The notes beneath the pieces were generated by a model, which saw only the letters and a program-made list of their open reading frames with translations, was not told the DNA's origin and searched no databases. DNA of 64,000 bases from Chitinophaga caseinilytica (lineage in GTDB: Bacteria; Bacteroidota; Bacteroidia; Chitinophagales; Chitinophagaceae), in the NCBI RefSeq assembly GCF_038396765.1, contig NZ_CP150096.1, positions 4,323,001-4,387,000 on the forward strand, written 5' to 3'. Position 1 is the stretch's first letter; each line of letters begins with the position of its first letter. Positions 53,852 through 63,421 of this stretch are shown piece by piece. The translations under genes and the position numbers were made by a program.

Positions 53852-54643
53852 TCAGCGTCGATATTCGTAGTGTATGATGAGCGAATCGGTGGCACCCTCG
53901 TCTACCCGCGCTTCCCGCACAGGATAGCCTTCCTTGTCGTACAGGTAAACGTATTTCTCCCGGAAATCGTGACTGGTGGAAGGTATCCGGAATCGCATCG
54001 TCAGTGGCTCGTTCGCACTTTGGAACAGGGCCGCCGGGCCAACGGGCGTCACGTAATATTCCGTTTTGCAGCCGGTGAAGGGATTGCGCTTCGTGCCATA
54101 TGTCCATTCGCTGAACACGATCGTATCCGTCATCGATGCCGGCGGCACCTGCAGCAGGGAAGTCAGGTTGCCTCCCTGGTAGCGCAGGTAAATGTCGGAC
54201 GGCGAGGTTTGCCCGGCGGAATCCCGCATCCGGATGCGTACCACCCGGTCGTTTTCTACGGTATATCTGTAAAATTGTGTTTCCAGCAGACTGTTGTCGG
54301 CCCTCCGGAAATACCGTTCCACGGCCGTGTCGGGAACGCCGTTGACGTAATGGATGTAATTGCGGGAAAGCACGTCTTCCGTCCAGACTTCCGCCATTAC
54401 GACGTTGCCGTTATTGTCGTACGCCAGCCGCATGCCGGTATCATCGTTGCCTTCCATGGAAATGAGCCGGTTTTGCGCATTGTAGGCGAGCGTCGAAGCC
54501 TCGCCGGCACCACCGCTGTTTTCGGTCATTTTCATGAGGTATTTGACGACGCCGGTATTTTCATCGGGCGGTTTTTCAGTGTTGTTCTTGGAACAGGCCG
54601 CCAGCAGCAAAATGCACGCGGCCCCGGAAATGAATGGCTTCAT
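53852..54643 (-). CDS. Lipoprotein with YD-repeat-like segments, copy 2
   Basis: The 263-residue paralogue of the next gene downstream has lipobox ILLLAACSK (Cys at about 17) and YD-like units (LAYNAQNRLISMEG, LAYDNNGNVVMAE, YLRYQGGNLTSLLQ). The pair is separated by 117 bp and probably arose by tandem duplication with divergence. No catalytic residues are seen. Confidence 0.8.
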   Translation of the reverse strand: MKPFISGAACILLLAACSKNNTEKPPDENTGVVKYLMKMTENSGGAGEASTLAYNAQNRLISMEGNDDTGMRLAYDNNGNVVMAEVWTEDVLSRNYIHYVNGVPDTAVERYFRRADNSLLETQFYRYTVENDRVVRIRMRDSAGQTSPSDIYLRYQGGNLTSLLQVPPASMTDTIVFSEWTYGTKRNPFTGCKTEYYVTPVGPAALFQSANEPLTMRFRIPSTSHDFREKYVYLYDKEGYPVREARVDEGATDSLIIHYEYRR

Positions 54644-54775
54644 GTGTGGGGTGGATTTTGGGGTGAAGGCACCATGGTTTCTGCTGCGAAAATGCGGGAA
54701 GCCGTTACGACGATCAATAGTTACGGCATGAACGGGAGATCGGGGAGCGCGAGTGGTACGATTCCCGGTATGGAA

Positions 54776-54812
54776 AGAAAAAGCCCGCGCCCGGAGGGGC
54801 GCAGGCTTCCGC
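54776..54812 (-). terminator. Terminator of the YeiH-like gene
   Basis: An imperfect stem AAGCCTGCGCCCC/GGGCGCGGGCTT (minus strand, 54808 to 54781) is followed by TTTTCTTT. It lies about 24 bp past the stop. Confidence 0.75.
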
Positions 54813-54832
54813 GAAATGTATCTTACATATCG

Positions 54833-56092
54833 TTAGCTGAAAAGATAACCGCCGAACACCAGGTACGCGATACCCAATGTCACCAGGACGTTGAATACCT
54901 GTGCGATGATAAACGCCATGGCAGGACGGCCGTTTTCCATCCTGAAAATATCGGTGAACTTCGTCTCCAGGCCGATGCAGGTGAACGCCAGCGCGAAGAA
55001 GCAGGTTTGCAGCTCCTTGATGGGCGCTTTGATCGACTTCACGGTTTCGGGGGAAAGGACGAACGAAAATACGAGCGACACGAGGATAAAGCCCAGCACG
55101 AACTTCGGGAAGCGGTCCCAGATCGTGCGGAGGCCGGGCCGGGGCTGATTTTCCGCTTTCTTGGAATATGCCCACCAGAAAGAAATGAGGAATGCCGCTA
55201 TACCGAGGAGCACATTCTGCGAGAACTTGACGATCGTCGCGTATTTGAGGGCTTCTTCGCCGAGGAGCGTACCCGCCGCCACTACCGCGCCGGAAGTATC
55301 GATGGTGCCACCCAGCCAGGCGCCCGCCACCGCAGGCGGCATATTCATCCACTGCGCGAGGTACGGCATAAAGATCATCATCGGAATAGCGACGATCAGT
55401 ACCAGCGAGATCACATGCGAAAGCTTCTTGTTGTCTCCCTCGATGGCGCCCGACGTGGCGATGGCCGCCGATACGCCGCAAATGCTCACGGCGCTGGAGA
55501 TCATCATCCTGAATTCATCGTCCAAACCGAATTTCTTGCAAAGCCAGAACGTGAAATACCACACAGAGAAAACCACGACTACCGATTGCAGCACGCCCAA
55601 TCCGCCGCCTTTCATCAATTCCTGAAAAATGATCCCCGAGCCGAGCAATACCAGGCCCGTTTTGATGAACAGTTCCGTTTGCAACGCCGGCTTGATCCAT
55701 TCCGGCAAACCGATGACGTTGCTGATGAAAAGCCCCAGCAGCAGGCTGAACAGCACAATCTCGATCCCGAGGTCTTTGATGGCCGCGTTGCTGGTGATCA
55801 CCTGCGCGAACATGGACACCGCGAAAATGGCGAGGGCGCCGGTAATCAAACCCGCCGGCACTTTCTTGCCGCCCAGGATGTAGGCGATGAGCAATGCACC
55901 GATCACCCAGGCGAACATGCCGAGCATTTTACCGTAGTTAGAAAGGTCGGTCAGCCGCGCGAGGAGGTCTTGCCCGCTGTTCCAGTCGAATTTCGGCATG
56001 GCGGGCCTGACGCCGAGGATAATGAGGAGGATGGCTGCAAAAGCCAGGATCACCGAGATCCAGTCTTCGTGAAGGGAGAATTTTTTCTGCAT
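54833..56092 (-). CDS. YeiH/UPF0324 family putative sulfate exporter
   Basis: This 419-residue protein has about ten membrane segments and UPF0324/YeiH hallmarks: SICGVSAAIATSGAI, GAWLGGTIDTSGAVVAAG and ALAFTCIGLETKFTDI. The family is annotated as sulfate or sulfite exporters but is weakly characterised. It follows the SpmAB-like gene by 29 bp on the same strand. The transported ion is not proven. Confidence 0.9.
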   Translation of the reverse strand: MQKKFSLHEDWISVILAFAAILLIILGVRPAMPKFDWNSGQDLLARLTDLSNYGKMLGMFAWVIGALLIAYILGGKKVPAGLITGALAIFAVSMFAQVITSNAAIKDLGIEIVLFSLLLGLFISNVIGLPEWIKPALQTELFIKTGLVLLGSGIIFQELMKGGGLGVLQSVVVVFSVWYFTFWLCKKFGLDDEFRMMISSAVSICGVSAAIATSGAIEGDNKKLSHVISLVLIVAIPMMIFMPYLAQWMNMPPAVAGAWLGGTIDTSGAVVAAGTLLGEEALKYATIVKFSQNVLLGIAAFLISFWWAYSKKAENQPRPGLRTIWDRFPKFVLGFILVSLVFSFVLSPETVKSIKAPIKELQTCFFALAFTCIGLETKFTDIFRMENGRPAMAFIIAQVFNVLVTLGIAYLVFGGYLFS

Positions 56093-56121
56093 CAGATTGT
56101 TGTTGGTTCCGTTTTTAATGG

Positions 56122-57354
56122 TTAATGAAAGAAAATATAGCCGATGATAATAGATGCGATGATACCCACCGCATCCGCGATGAGCCCGCAGGTGAGGGCA
56201 TAGCGTGTATTTTTGATATTGACCGATCCGAAGTAGAGTGCCAGTACGTAGAACGTCGTTTCCGTGGACCCCTGCATGATGCAGCCGAGCCTTCCTACGA
56301 AGGAATCCGGGCCGTAGGTGTCCATCAATTCGGCCATCACGCCGCGCGCGCCGCCGCCGCTGAAGATTTTCATGATGCCCACGGGCAGGGCGGGAACGAA
56401 GTCGGTGTTCAGCCCTGCGAGGGCTACCAGGTAAGAAATGCCGTTAATGATGACGTCCAGGCAGCCGGAGGCGCGGAACACGGCAATCCCCACGAGGATC
56501 GCTACGAGATAGGGGATGATCATCACCGCGGTGGTAAACCCTTCTTTGGCGCCGTCGATAAACGCATCGTAGACATTGATCTTCTTCTTCATGCCCATCA
56601 GCAAAAAGGAAACGATCACCGAAAAGATCACGATCCCCCCGATGATGGCCGTGTTGGTGGCGATCTGGTCGGAAGGCATATCGCGCATCCACCAGTAAAG
56701 CCCGCCCATCAGGCCGATGAACCCGCCGATGAAAACGAGTATGGGCAATTTGAACAGGTTGATCCGCTGGAAAATCGCCACGGCGATCATGCCGGAAATA
56801 AACGAAATGAAAGTGCCGATCATGGTCGGGATGAAGATATCCGCCGGGTTGGCGGCCTTCGCCGATAGCCGCAGGGCCATCACCGCCGTGGGGATCATGG
56901 TGATGCCGGCCGTGTTCAGGACCAGGAACATGATCTGCGCATTACTGGCGGTGTCTTTGTCGGGATTGATGTCTTGCAGTTCCTTCATGGCCTTGAGTCC
57001 CATGGGCGTGGCGGCATTGTCGAGCCCCAGTGCGTTGGCACTGAAGTTCATCACGATCGAGCCCATGGCAGGGTCGCCTTTGGGAATACCGGGGAAGAGC
57101 CTGCTGAAGAAAGGGTTCACGCCCCGCGCAAACACCGATATCATACCCGCCCGCTCACCGATCTTCATGATACCCAACCAGAATGCCATAACGCCCGTCA
57201 ACCCCAACGCCAGTTCCGCACCGGTTTTACCGCTGTCGAACAGCGATTTGGTCATGGCCCCGAAGATCTCGGCGTCTCCCATGAAAATGAGGCGGAACAG
57301 TGCCACGGCGAAGGAAATCACGAAAAATGCGATCCAGACGTAGTTTAAGGCCAT
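56122..57354 (-). CDS. SpmA-SpmB fusion (nucleoside-recognition/Gate domain) membrane protein
   Basis: The 410-residue protein joins an SpmA-like half (MALNYVWIAFFVISF ... NFSANALGLDNAATPMGLKAM) and an SpmB-like half (VYDAFIDGAKEGFTTAV, SGGGARGVMAELMDTYGPDSF, GCIMQGSTETTFYVLALYFG). In Bacillus these are two spore-core dehydration proteins; Bacteroidota carry the fused form without sporulation, with an unknown transport role. Two Gate domains suggest a transporter. Precedes the YeiH-like gene in one operon. Confidence 0.92.
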   Translation of the reverse strand: MALNYVWIAFFVISFAVALFRLIFMGDAEIFGAMTKSLFDSGKTGAELALGLTGVMAFWLGIMKIGERAGMISVFARGVNPFFSRLFPGIPKGDPAMGSIVMNFSANALGLDNAATPMGLKAMKELQDINPDKDTASNAQIMFLVLNTAGITMIPTAVMALRLSAKAANPADIFIPTMIGTFISFISGMIAVAIFQRINLFKLPILVFIGGFIGLMGGLYWWMRDMPSDQIATNTAIIGGIVIFSVIVSFLLMGMKKKINVYDAFIDGAKEGFTTAVMIIPYLVAILVGIAVFRASGCLDVIINGISYLVALAGLNTDFVPALPVGIMKIFSGGGARGVMAELMDTYGPDSFVGRLGCIMQGSTETTFYVLALYFGSVNIKNTRYALTCGLIADAVGIIASIIIGYIFFH

Positions 57355-57487
57355 ATAAAGTCCTGCGGTTTAGTGGTATAAGCGGCCAAAATACGCTTTT
57401 CATTCCATCCCGGCCATAATTTTGTGATATGTAACATGCAGGCTGTAACTCTTTCCCGGTTATCTCTGAAATACGGAATGGTTTTCA

Positions 57488-57495
57488 TATCTTTG
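57488..57495 (+). promoter_or_regulatory. Bacteroidota -7 box upstream of ychF
   Basis: TATCTTTG matches the TAnnTTTG consensus 17 bp upstream of the ychF ATG. The -33 region is weak. Confidence 0.4.
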
Positions 57496-57512
57496 CGCAA
57501 ATTTTTTGAAAA

Positions 57513-58616
57513 ATGGCCTTGCAAGCAGGAATTGTCGGATTACCGAACGTAGGGAAGTCAACCTTGTTTAATGCTGTTTCCAACAGCGCAAAAGCTGAAG
57601 CGAGCAATTACCGCTTCTGCACCATCGAGCCCAATGTAGGATTGGTGGACGTGCCTGACGAGCGCATCGACAAGCTCGCCGAGCTCGTAAAACCGAACCG
57701 CACCGTGCCCACCACGATGGAGTTCGTGGACATCGCCGGCCTCGTAAAGGGCGCCAGCAAAGGGGACGGCCTCGGCAACAAGTTCCTCGCCAACATCCGT
57801 GAGGTAGACGCCATCGTGCACGTAATCCGCTGCTTCGAAGACGAGAATATCCTCCGCGACGAAGGGCCCATCAACCCCGTAGGCGATAAAGGCATCATCG
57901 ATACCGAACTGCAGCTCAAAGACCTCGAAAGCGTGGAGAAAAAGATCGCCCGCACCGAGAAAATGGCGAAAACCGGCGGCGACGCCAAAGCCAAAGCCGA
58001 GTTCGAAATCCTCAAACGCTGCCAGGAATACCTCGAACAAGGCCGCAACATCCGCGAACTGGGCCTCAGCAAAGACGAAAAATCCGCTATCGCCGATCTT
58101 TTCCTGCTGACAGACAAGCCCGTACTCTACGTAGCTAACGTAGACGAGGCTTCCATCCTCACCGGCAACAAATTCTCCCAGGCGCTCCAGGAAGCCGTAA
58201 AGGCCGAAAACGCCGAGGTGATCATCATGAACAACTCCATCGAAGCGCAGATCAGCGAACTGGAAGACGCTACCGATAAAGAACTGTTCTTCTCCGAATA
58301 CGGCCTCACCGAGCCCGGCCTCAACCGCCTCATCCGCTCCGCCTACAAACTGCTGAACCTCATCACGTACTTCACCGCCGGCGTACAGGAAGTGCGCGCC
58401 TGGACGATCCACCGCGGCTGGAAAGCCCCGCAGGCCGCCAGCGTGATCCACACCGATTTCGAGAAAGGGTTCATCAAAGCGGAAGTGATCGGTTATGAAG
58501 ATTACGTGAAATTCGGCTCCGAAGCGTCTGCGCGCGACAATGGCCGCCTCCGCATCGAAGGAAAGGAATACATCGTTAGCGACGGAGATGTGATGCATTT
58601 CCGCTTTAACGTATAA
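57513..58616 (+). CDS. ychF: Redox-regulated ATPase YchF (Obg-family P-loop protein)
   Basis: The 367-residue protein has the G1 motif GLPNVGKSTLFNAV, switch II DIAGLVKGASKGDG and a degenerate G4 NVDE (in place of NKxD), the change that gives YchF/OLA1 proteins ATP over GTP preference. The C-terminal TGS domain holds AWTIHRGWKAPQAA and FIKAEVIGYEDYVKFGSEASA. It interacts with ribosomes and affects stress responses in bacteria. It has its own terminator. Confidence 0.97.
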   Translation: MALQAGIVGLPNVGKSTLFNAVSNSAKAEASNYRFCTIEPNVGLVDVPDERIDKLAELVKPNRTVPTTMEFVDIAGLVKGASKGDGLGNKFLANIREVDAIVHVIRCFEDENILRDEGPINPVGDKGIIDTELQLKDLESVEKKIARTEKMAKTGGDAKAKAEFEILKRCQEYLEQGRNIRELGLSKDEKSAIADLFLLTDKPVLYVANVDEASILTGNKFSQALQEAVKAENAEVIIMNNSIEAQISELEDATDKELFFSEYGLTEPGLNRLIRSAYKLLNLITYFTAGVQEVRAWTIHRGWKAPQAASVIHTDFEKGFIKAEVIGYEDYVKFGSEASARDNGRLRIEGKEYIVSDGDVMHFRFNV

Positions 58617-58649
58617 AGATACTCTTGAGCAATCATGAGGGTTACAACA

Positions 58650-58683
58650 AAAGAAGGCCCCGGTGTAAAACCGGGGCCTTCGC
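58650..58683. terminator. Bidirectional terminator between ychF and the TonB receptor
   Basis: GAAGGCCCCGG-TGTAAAA-CCGGGGCCTTC is a perfect 11-bp stem; the minus strand reads TTTTG after it. It lies between convergent genes. Confidence 0.9.
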
Positions 58684-58706
58684 TATTATGGCAATTCAGA
58701 AAATGA

Positions 58707-61586
58707 CTACAGGTTGTAACCGATCGAAGCATACGCCTGCGTACCCACCGTGGGGTTGCCCCACGATTGGATGTATTGCTTGCCGGTGATGTTGGCACCG
58801 CCGATCTTCAGCGTAACTTTCGGTTTGGGGAACAGGTAAGACACCTGCGCGTCCAACGCCCCATAGGCGGGGATTTCGCCGAGGTTGTTCACGCGCACCA
58901 ACGGCCCCACGAAGGAGGAAGACCATACGAAGGCTTCCTGCCAGCGCCACGAGATGTTAAACCCGAAATTGCTCTGGGAAACGTTGCGGTTGCCGAAATT
59001 GAGGTTGTAGCGGTAGCGCGGCGTGTTGTACATCGCCTGGAAACCGCCCAGCTCGTCTTCGTTGCGCAGTTTGTTGTAAGACACGTTGCCGCCCACGGTG
59101 AAGTTGGCGGGCAGGCGGTAATCCAGCCCCAGCGCCCAACCCCAGGATTTGAGGTCTTTTTCGTAGTTCACGGGGATGCTGTAAACTTCCTGACCGGTAG
59201 CCGTCACTTTTACAAGCACCTGGCTGCCATTGAAGTTTTTGAAAGTATTGGTATACGCGTAGGCGTCGATGAGCAGTTTACCGGAAATGAGCGCCTTGTA
59301 CCCCAGTTCGAACGCTTCCACTTTTTCAGGCTTGAACTCCCGGAAAGTGTAAGGTTTGGGCGCCCCGGCCTGGATGGATTCCAGCGAGAACACGTTGGGG
59401 CCGTTCAGCCCGTACCGTTCGCGGAGGAAGGGGAGGCCGCCCAGCAGACGGGCCTGCGGCGTCAGCAGGTCGATGTATTGGTCCTGCGTATGCGGGATGC
59501 GGAAACCGGTCTGGAAAGACGCGCGGATGTTGTGCGTTTTCAGGAAAGTGTACACCGCGGAAAGCCGGGGACTGAATTGCCCCTCGAAATTCTCGTTCTT
59601 GTCGTACCGCAATGCCGCGCTCAGTTTGAGGTTCTCTTCCAGCAATCTTTTACCTACCTGCACGTAACCACCGTATTCGTGGATGCGGAATTCGTCGCCG
59701 TTATCATCTACCGCAAAAATGGTTTTTTCGGAATTGAGGGCATACACGCGGTAATTACCGCCCACCATCAGTTCCATGAAGCTGATCTGGTTCTTGAAGT
59801 TATACATGAACTCGCCCTGGTACAGGTTGGTCTTGTCCATGAACTTGGCGCCCACGCCGCTCGCGTCGCCCGGGATGGGCTTGTCCTTCACTTTGTTGGC
59901 CGCGTCTTCGAACCCTTTGGAGCCGGGCATGAGCCGTTCGCGGTCTGCATATTTGCGCGCAGCGTCGTGGAAGCCGGCGGCCCCGCCTTTAGCTGCGGCA
60001 GCCGCGGTGGCAAAGGCCTGCTGCGGATTCTGTCCCGATCCCAGCGCCTGTTGGAAAGCCGTCGAGAAAGTGGTCAACCCTTGCGTGGCATACGTCCCGA
60101 AATACTCCGGGAACCATTTTTCGCGGCTGGGGCTCCAGGCTTCGTTGATGCCCGCACCGAGCGTGCCCACGGCATAGGAATCGCCGGAGCGCTCCTGCGT
60201 GGTATAAGCGCGCACATAGAAATTATCCGCCCTCAACTCGATCTTGTACTGTCCCATCCTGAAATTCTTGATGGAATAACGGTCTGCACCGGTATACACG
60301 GTAGTGCCCGTTCCGTAGCTGCCCTGCGCAAGCAGCTCAAGGTTGGGATTGATCTTATAGTGCAGTGCCACGTTCGCTTTCAGGTTCTTGGTATCGTAAT
60401 CGGCCAGGTCCCTTTCATTGTAACCCGTGCGGGACACGAAGGTTTTTGCGCTGTCGGGCATAAACGCGCCGTAGATCTGCTGCGGCGTGATCAGCCCGCC
60501 GGTAGCGGCAGACAGCGCCGCGATCCCGTTGCTCAGCGGATTGCCGGGCGTGAAAGCCGTCGGCTTCAGCGCCTGGAACATATTCACGTTGGTTTCGTCG
60601 CCATATAAATTGACGCCGTTATACCCGGGATTGGATCGGTTGCCTGTTTTGAGGTCGTACCCGTTCAGCAGGCTCTGGTCGCGGTCGTCGTACGCCTGCC
60701 AGTCGTCTGCTTTGATATATCCCAGGTTGACTTTGAAGGCAAATTTATCGTTGAAAGCTTTCGCATAGCGAACGGCCACGTCATAATAGCCCGTTGTGCC
60801 TTTGCTTCTGCCGGATTCGCTCAGGATGCCGGATTTCACGATGGCGCTGAGGCCCTGGTACTGGAAGGGGCTTTTGCTGTTCAGCAGCACGATCCCGTTC
60901 AGGGCATTTGGTCCATAGAGCGCGGATGCCGCACCGGGCAGCACTTCCACGTTGTCCATATCCAGTTCGGTAATGCCCACGATGTTGCCCACGGAGAAGT
61001 TGAGGCCGGGGGCCTGGTTGTCCATCCCGTCGATCAGCTGCAGCATACGGGTATTACCGTTGCTGTTGAAGCCGCGGGAGTTCACGGATTTGAAGGTGAG
61101 GCTCTGGGTGCTGAGCTCCACGCCTTTCATATTGGCCAATGCGTCGTAGAACGTAGGGGCCGGCATCGCCTTGATGGCGCGACTATCGATTTTTTCAATG
61201 GAAACCGGCGATTCCAGGGCGCTTTGAGTGGTCCTGTTGGCCGACACCACCACTTCCTGCCCGAGGATTTCAGTGGAACTGAGCTGCACGTTCACGGAAG
61301 TGGATGCGTCCGTCACCGTCTGTTCCTGCGGAGAATAGCCCACGAAGGAAAAAACGAGCGTCAGCGGCAGTTTATGGGTCGTGCGCACGGAGAATTCACC
61401 GTTCGCATTAGTGACAGCCCCCGCATTGGCGCCTTTGACGGACACGGTCACGCCCGGCAATGCCTGTCGGGTAGTAGCGTCCAGCACGGTACCATTGATG
61501 GTTTGCTGCTGTTGTGCGAAGGAAGTCTGGCAAAGGAAAACCAGCAAAGTGGCCAGCCAGCAAAAACTTTGTCTACATACTTTCAT
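58707..61586 (-). CDS. TonB-dependent outer-membrane receptor
   Basis: The 959-residue protein has a signal peptide (to about 25), a CarboxypepD_reg-like domain (ingress TINGTVLDATTRQALPGVTVSVKG, to about 115), a plug domain (about 125-240; SRGFNSNGNTRMLQLIDGMDN, LPGAASALYGPNALNGIVLL) and a long beta-barrel. These receptors import large or scarce nutrients using TonB energy. No SusD-like partner lies next to it, and terminators flank it, so it is a stand-alone SusC-like receptor. The ligand is unknown; iron chelates or oligosaccharides are equally possible. Confidence 0.93.
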   Translation of the reverse strand: MKVCRQSFCWLATLLVFLCQTSFAQQQQTINGTVLDATTRQALPGVTVSVKGANAGAVTNANGEFSVRTTHKLPLTLVFSFVGYSPQEQTVTDASTSVNVQLSSTEILGQEVVVSANRTTQSALESPVSIEKIDSRAIKAMPAPTFYDALANMKGVELSTQSLTFKSVNSRGFNSNGNTRMLQLIDGMDNQAPGLNFSVGNIVGITELDMDNVEVLPGAASALYGPNALNGIVLLNSKSPFQYQGLSAIVKSGILSESGRSKGTTGYYDVAVRYAKAFNDKFAFKVNLGYIKADDWQAYDDRDQSLLNGYDLKTGNRSNPGYNGVNLYGDETNVNMFQALKPTAFTPGNPLSNGIAALSAATGGLITPQQIYGAFMPDSAKTFVSRTGYNERDLADYDTKNLKANVALHYKINPNLELLAQGSYGTGTTVYTGADRYSIKNFRMGQYKIELRADNFYVRAYTTQERSGDSYAVGTLGAGINEAWSPSREKWFPEYFGTYATQGLTTFSTAFQQALGSGQNPQQAFATAAAAAKGGAAGFHDAARKYADRERLMPGSKGFEDAANKVKDKPIPGDASGVGAKFMDKTNLYQGEFMYNFKNQISFMELMVGGNYRVYALNSEKTIFAVDDNGDEFRIHEYGGYVQVGKRLLEENLKLSAALRYDKNENFEGQFSPRLSAVYTFLKTHNIRASFQTGFRIPHTQDQYIDLLTPQARLLGGLPFLRERYGLNGPNVFSLESIQAGAPKPYTFREFKPEKVEAFELGYKALISGKLLIDAYAYTNTFKNFNGSQVLVKVTATGQEVYSIPVNYEKDLKSWGWALGLDYRLPANFTVGGNVSYNKLRNEDELGGFQAMYNTPRYRYNLNFGNRNVSQSNFGFNISWRWQEAFVWSSSFVGPLVRVNNLGEIPAYGALDAQVSYLFPKPKVTLKIGGANITGKQYIQSWGNPTVGTQAYASIGYNL

Positions 61587-61805
61587 AAAGTCTGGATTTG
61601 GTGATCGGAAAGGGCGCAGGTTAGGAACTTGGTTAATGAAAATGAACAGGTTATTGTATTGTATCAGTTGATACAGAGAAGTTAAGCTATTTTTTGAAAA
61701 CCAAAAATTTTTCTATTAGAAATATGGGTAATACAAGGATGACCGGCGCCATCAAAGTAGTTTGACGGGCCGCTGAAAACGGGGTGTTGGTTTCCGGTGG
61801 AAGGA

Positions 61806-62828
61806 TTATCGCAGTTCGAGGAATTCGTGGAGGATCCGGCCGATTTTTTCGAATTCGATGAGGAATCCGTCGTGCCCGTACGGCGAATCGATTTCATGGT
61901 ACACGCAGTTATGCATGTGACGCGCGAGGAGCATTTGTTCTTCCGGCGGACAAAGGATATCGCTGGTGATCCCGATCAGGAGGGTTTTGGATTCGATCTG
62001 GCGAAGGGTAGTGGCCACATCAGCATGCCGCCCGCGGGAAATATTGTGGCTGTCCATCGCTTTGGTCAGCAGCCAGTAGCATTGCGCGTTGAAGCGGCGG
62101 ACGAGCTTATCGCCCTGGTACACGATATAGGAAGACGCTTTAAAATTATCGGTTTTCTCGTTGTCGGGGTCGGTTTGGGCCTTCATGAAGGTCTGATAGT
62201 TCCGGTAGGTGAGCATCCCGATGGCGCGGGCGGCTTTGAGCCCTTTGGCGCCCGCATCCCTGCGCGGTTCTTCCCAGCTCCCGTCTGCCTCGATGGCCAG
62301 GCGCTGGGAGGTGTGAACGGCGATGCCCCAGGCGCTTTCGGCCGCGCCGGTGCAGAGGAGGAACAGCCGCCCGATGCGCTCCGGCTCCATGAGCGCCCAT
62401 TCCAGCACCTGGTAGCCGCCCATGCTGCCGCCCGCCAGCAACCCGATCCGGTCGATGCCGAGATGTTTGCGGAGGAGGATGTGCGCATGCACGATGTCGC
62501 GGATCGTTACCTGGGGGAACGTCCGGAACCAGGGCTCCCCGGTGGCCGGGTCGGTGCTCAGCGGCCCGGAACTGCCGTAGCAGGACCCTAAAATATTGGC
62601 GCACACGATGAAATGCCGCGCCGGGTCTATCACCTTGCCATCGCCCACCAGGCCCGTCCACCAGTCGGCCACATCCGAATTCGCGGTAAGGGCATGGCAG
62701 ATCCAGACCACATTATCTCCCGTGGGGCTTTTGGTCCCGTAAGTATGATAGGCGATCTCGATCCCCGGCAATACCGCGCCGGATTCCAGCCTGAACGGCT
62801 GCTGGCTGTGAAAGGTCTGCAATGACAA
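61806..62828 (-). CDS. metX: Homoserine O-acetyltransferase
   Basis: MetX acetylates homoserine with acetyl-CoA, priming it for methionine synthesis. The 340-residue alpha/beta-hydrolase has the nucleophile Ser in LLAGGSMGGYQV, ANILGSCYGSSGP and the late His/Asp stretch SPYGHDGFLIE. The start codon is TTG (62828 or 62822), with no ATG available before the hydrolase core. A strong Bacteroidota promoter lies just upstream. Confidence 0.93.
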   Translation of the reverse strand: MSLQTFHSQQPFRLESGAVLPGIEIAYHTYGTKSPTGDNVVWICHALTANSDVADWWTGLVGDGKVIDPARHFIVCANILGSCYGSSGPLSTDPATGEPWFRTFPQVTIRDIVHAHILLRKHLGIDRIGLLAGGSMGGYQVLEWALMEPERIGRLFLLCTGAAESAWGIAVHTSQRLAIEADGSWEEPRRDAGAKGLKAARAIGMLTYRNYQTFMKAQTDPDNEKTDNFKASSYIVYQGDKLVRRFNAQCYWLLTKAMDSHNISRGRHADVATTLRQIESKTLLIGITSDILCPPEEQMLLARHMHNCVYHEIDSPYGHDGFLIEFEKIGRILHEFLELR

Positions 62829-62847
62829 CGGTGTAAAAAATTTTGCG

Positions 62848-62879
62848 CAAACCTACAAAAGTCGACGCCCATTTACAAA
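62848..62879 (-). promoter_or_regulatory. Bacteroidota promoter of metX
   Basis: On the minus strand TTTG (62879-62876), a 20-nt spacer and TAGGTTTG (62855-62848) give the TTTG-N20-TAnnTTTG pattern. It is 19 bp upstream of the TTG start, so the leader is very short. Confidence 0.7.
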
Positions 62880-62931
62880 TCCGGGCTGACGAACCCCGTT
62901 TGTCATCCGTATGTTATTCATAGAGATATTT

Positions 62932-62939
62932 TATCTTTG
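62932..62939 (+). promoter_or_regulatory. Bacteroidota -7 box upstream of the OsmC gene
   Basis: TATCTTTG on the plus strand, 49 bp upstream of the ATG; no good -33 box. Confidence 0.35.
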
Positions 62940-62988
62940 AAGCGCAGCATATCTGCTAATTTTACATCAAACCGAACAAACAAGAGAT

Positions 62989-63408
62989 ATGAAGATCGCT
63001 TTACAACGCATTGACGACGGGTTTAACATGGAAGCCGTGGACGAGCAGGGCCACAAGGTATTAATGGACTCCTCCGTAGAAAACGGCGGTAAAAACAACG
63101 GCGTTCGCCCCATGCAGATGTTGCTCATGGGCCTCGGCGGCTGTTCCGCCATCGACGTGGTGATGATCCTCAAGAAACAGCGCCAGGAAATCACCGACTT
63201 CCGCATCGAGATCGATGCAGACCGGGAGAAGGGCAAAGAACCGTCTCTGTGGGAAAAAGCACATATCGTATTTCATATCGCAGGCAAGGTGGACGCCGAC
63301 AAGGCCGCCCGCGCGGTGGAACTGTCCATGAACAAATACTGCTCCGTCGCCGAAACCCTCCGTCAGGGCAACACACAGCTGACCTGGGAAGTAAAACTGA
63401 ATGCCTGA
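62989..63408 (+). CDS. OsmC family protein
   Basis: The 139-residue protein has the two conserved cysteines of OsmC/Ohr: GLGGCSAIDVV and MNKYCSVAETL. It belongs to the YhfA-like group rather than Ohr. OsmC proteins reduce organic hydroperoxides, but many of this group have no proven substrate. It precedes the PLP trans-sulfuration gene by 13 bp, linking it to sulfur amino acid metabolism. Confidence 0.9.
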   Translation: MKIALQRIDDGFNMEAVDEQGHKVLMDSSVENGGKNNGVRPMQMLLMGLGGCSAIDVVMILKKQRQEITDFRIEIDADREKGKEPSLWEKAHIVFHIAGKVDADKAARAVELSMNKYCSVAETLRQGNTQLTWEVKLNA

Positions 63409-63421
63409 CACCAACTGAACA

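Noticed and set aside
53738..56125. 795-residue plus-strand frame across the lipoprotein and YeiH genes
   Set aside because: It crosses three convincing minus-strand starts and stops and is rich in Arg/His/Glu, as expected for antisense reading of G+C-rich genes.
58707..61586. SusC/SusD polysaccharide utilisation locus
   Set aside because: There is no SusD-like lipoprotein, glycoside hydrolase or sensor next to the TonB receptor; flanking genes are ychF and metX.
62829..62988. Possible SAM riboswitch ahead of metX or OsmC
   Set aside because: No SAM-I core motif or terminator/antiterminator pair was found, and the mapped-looking promoter leaves only about 15 nt of leader for metX.
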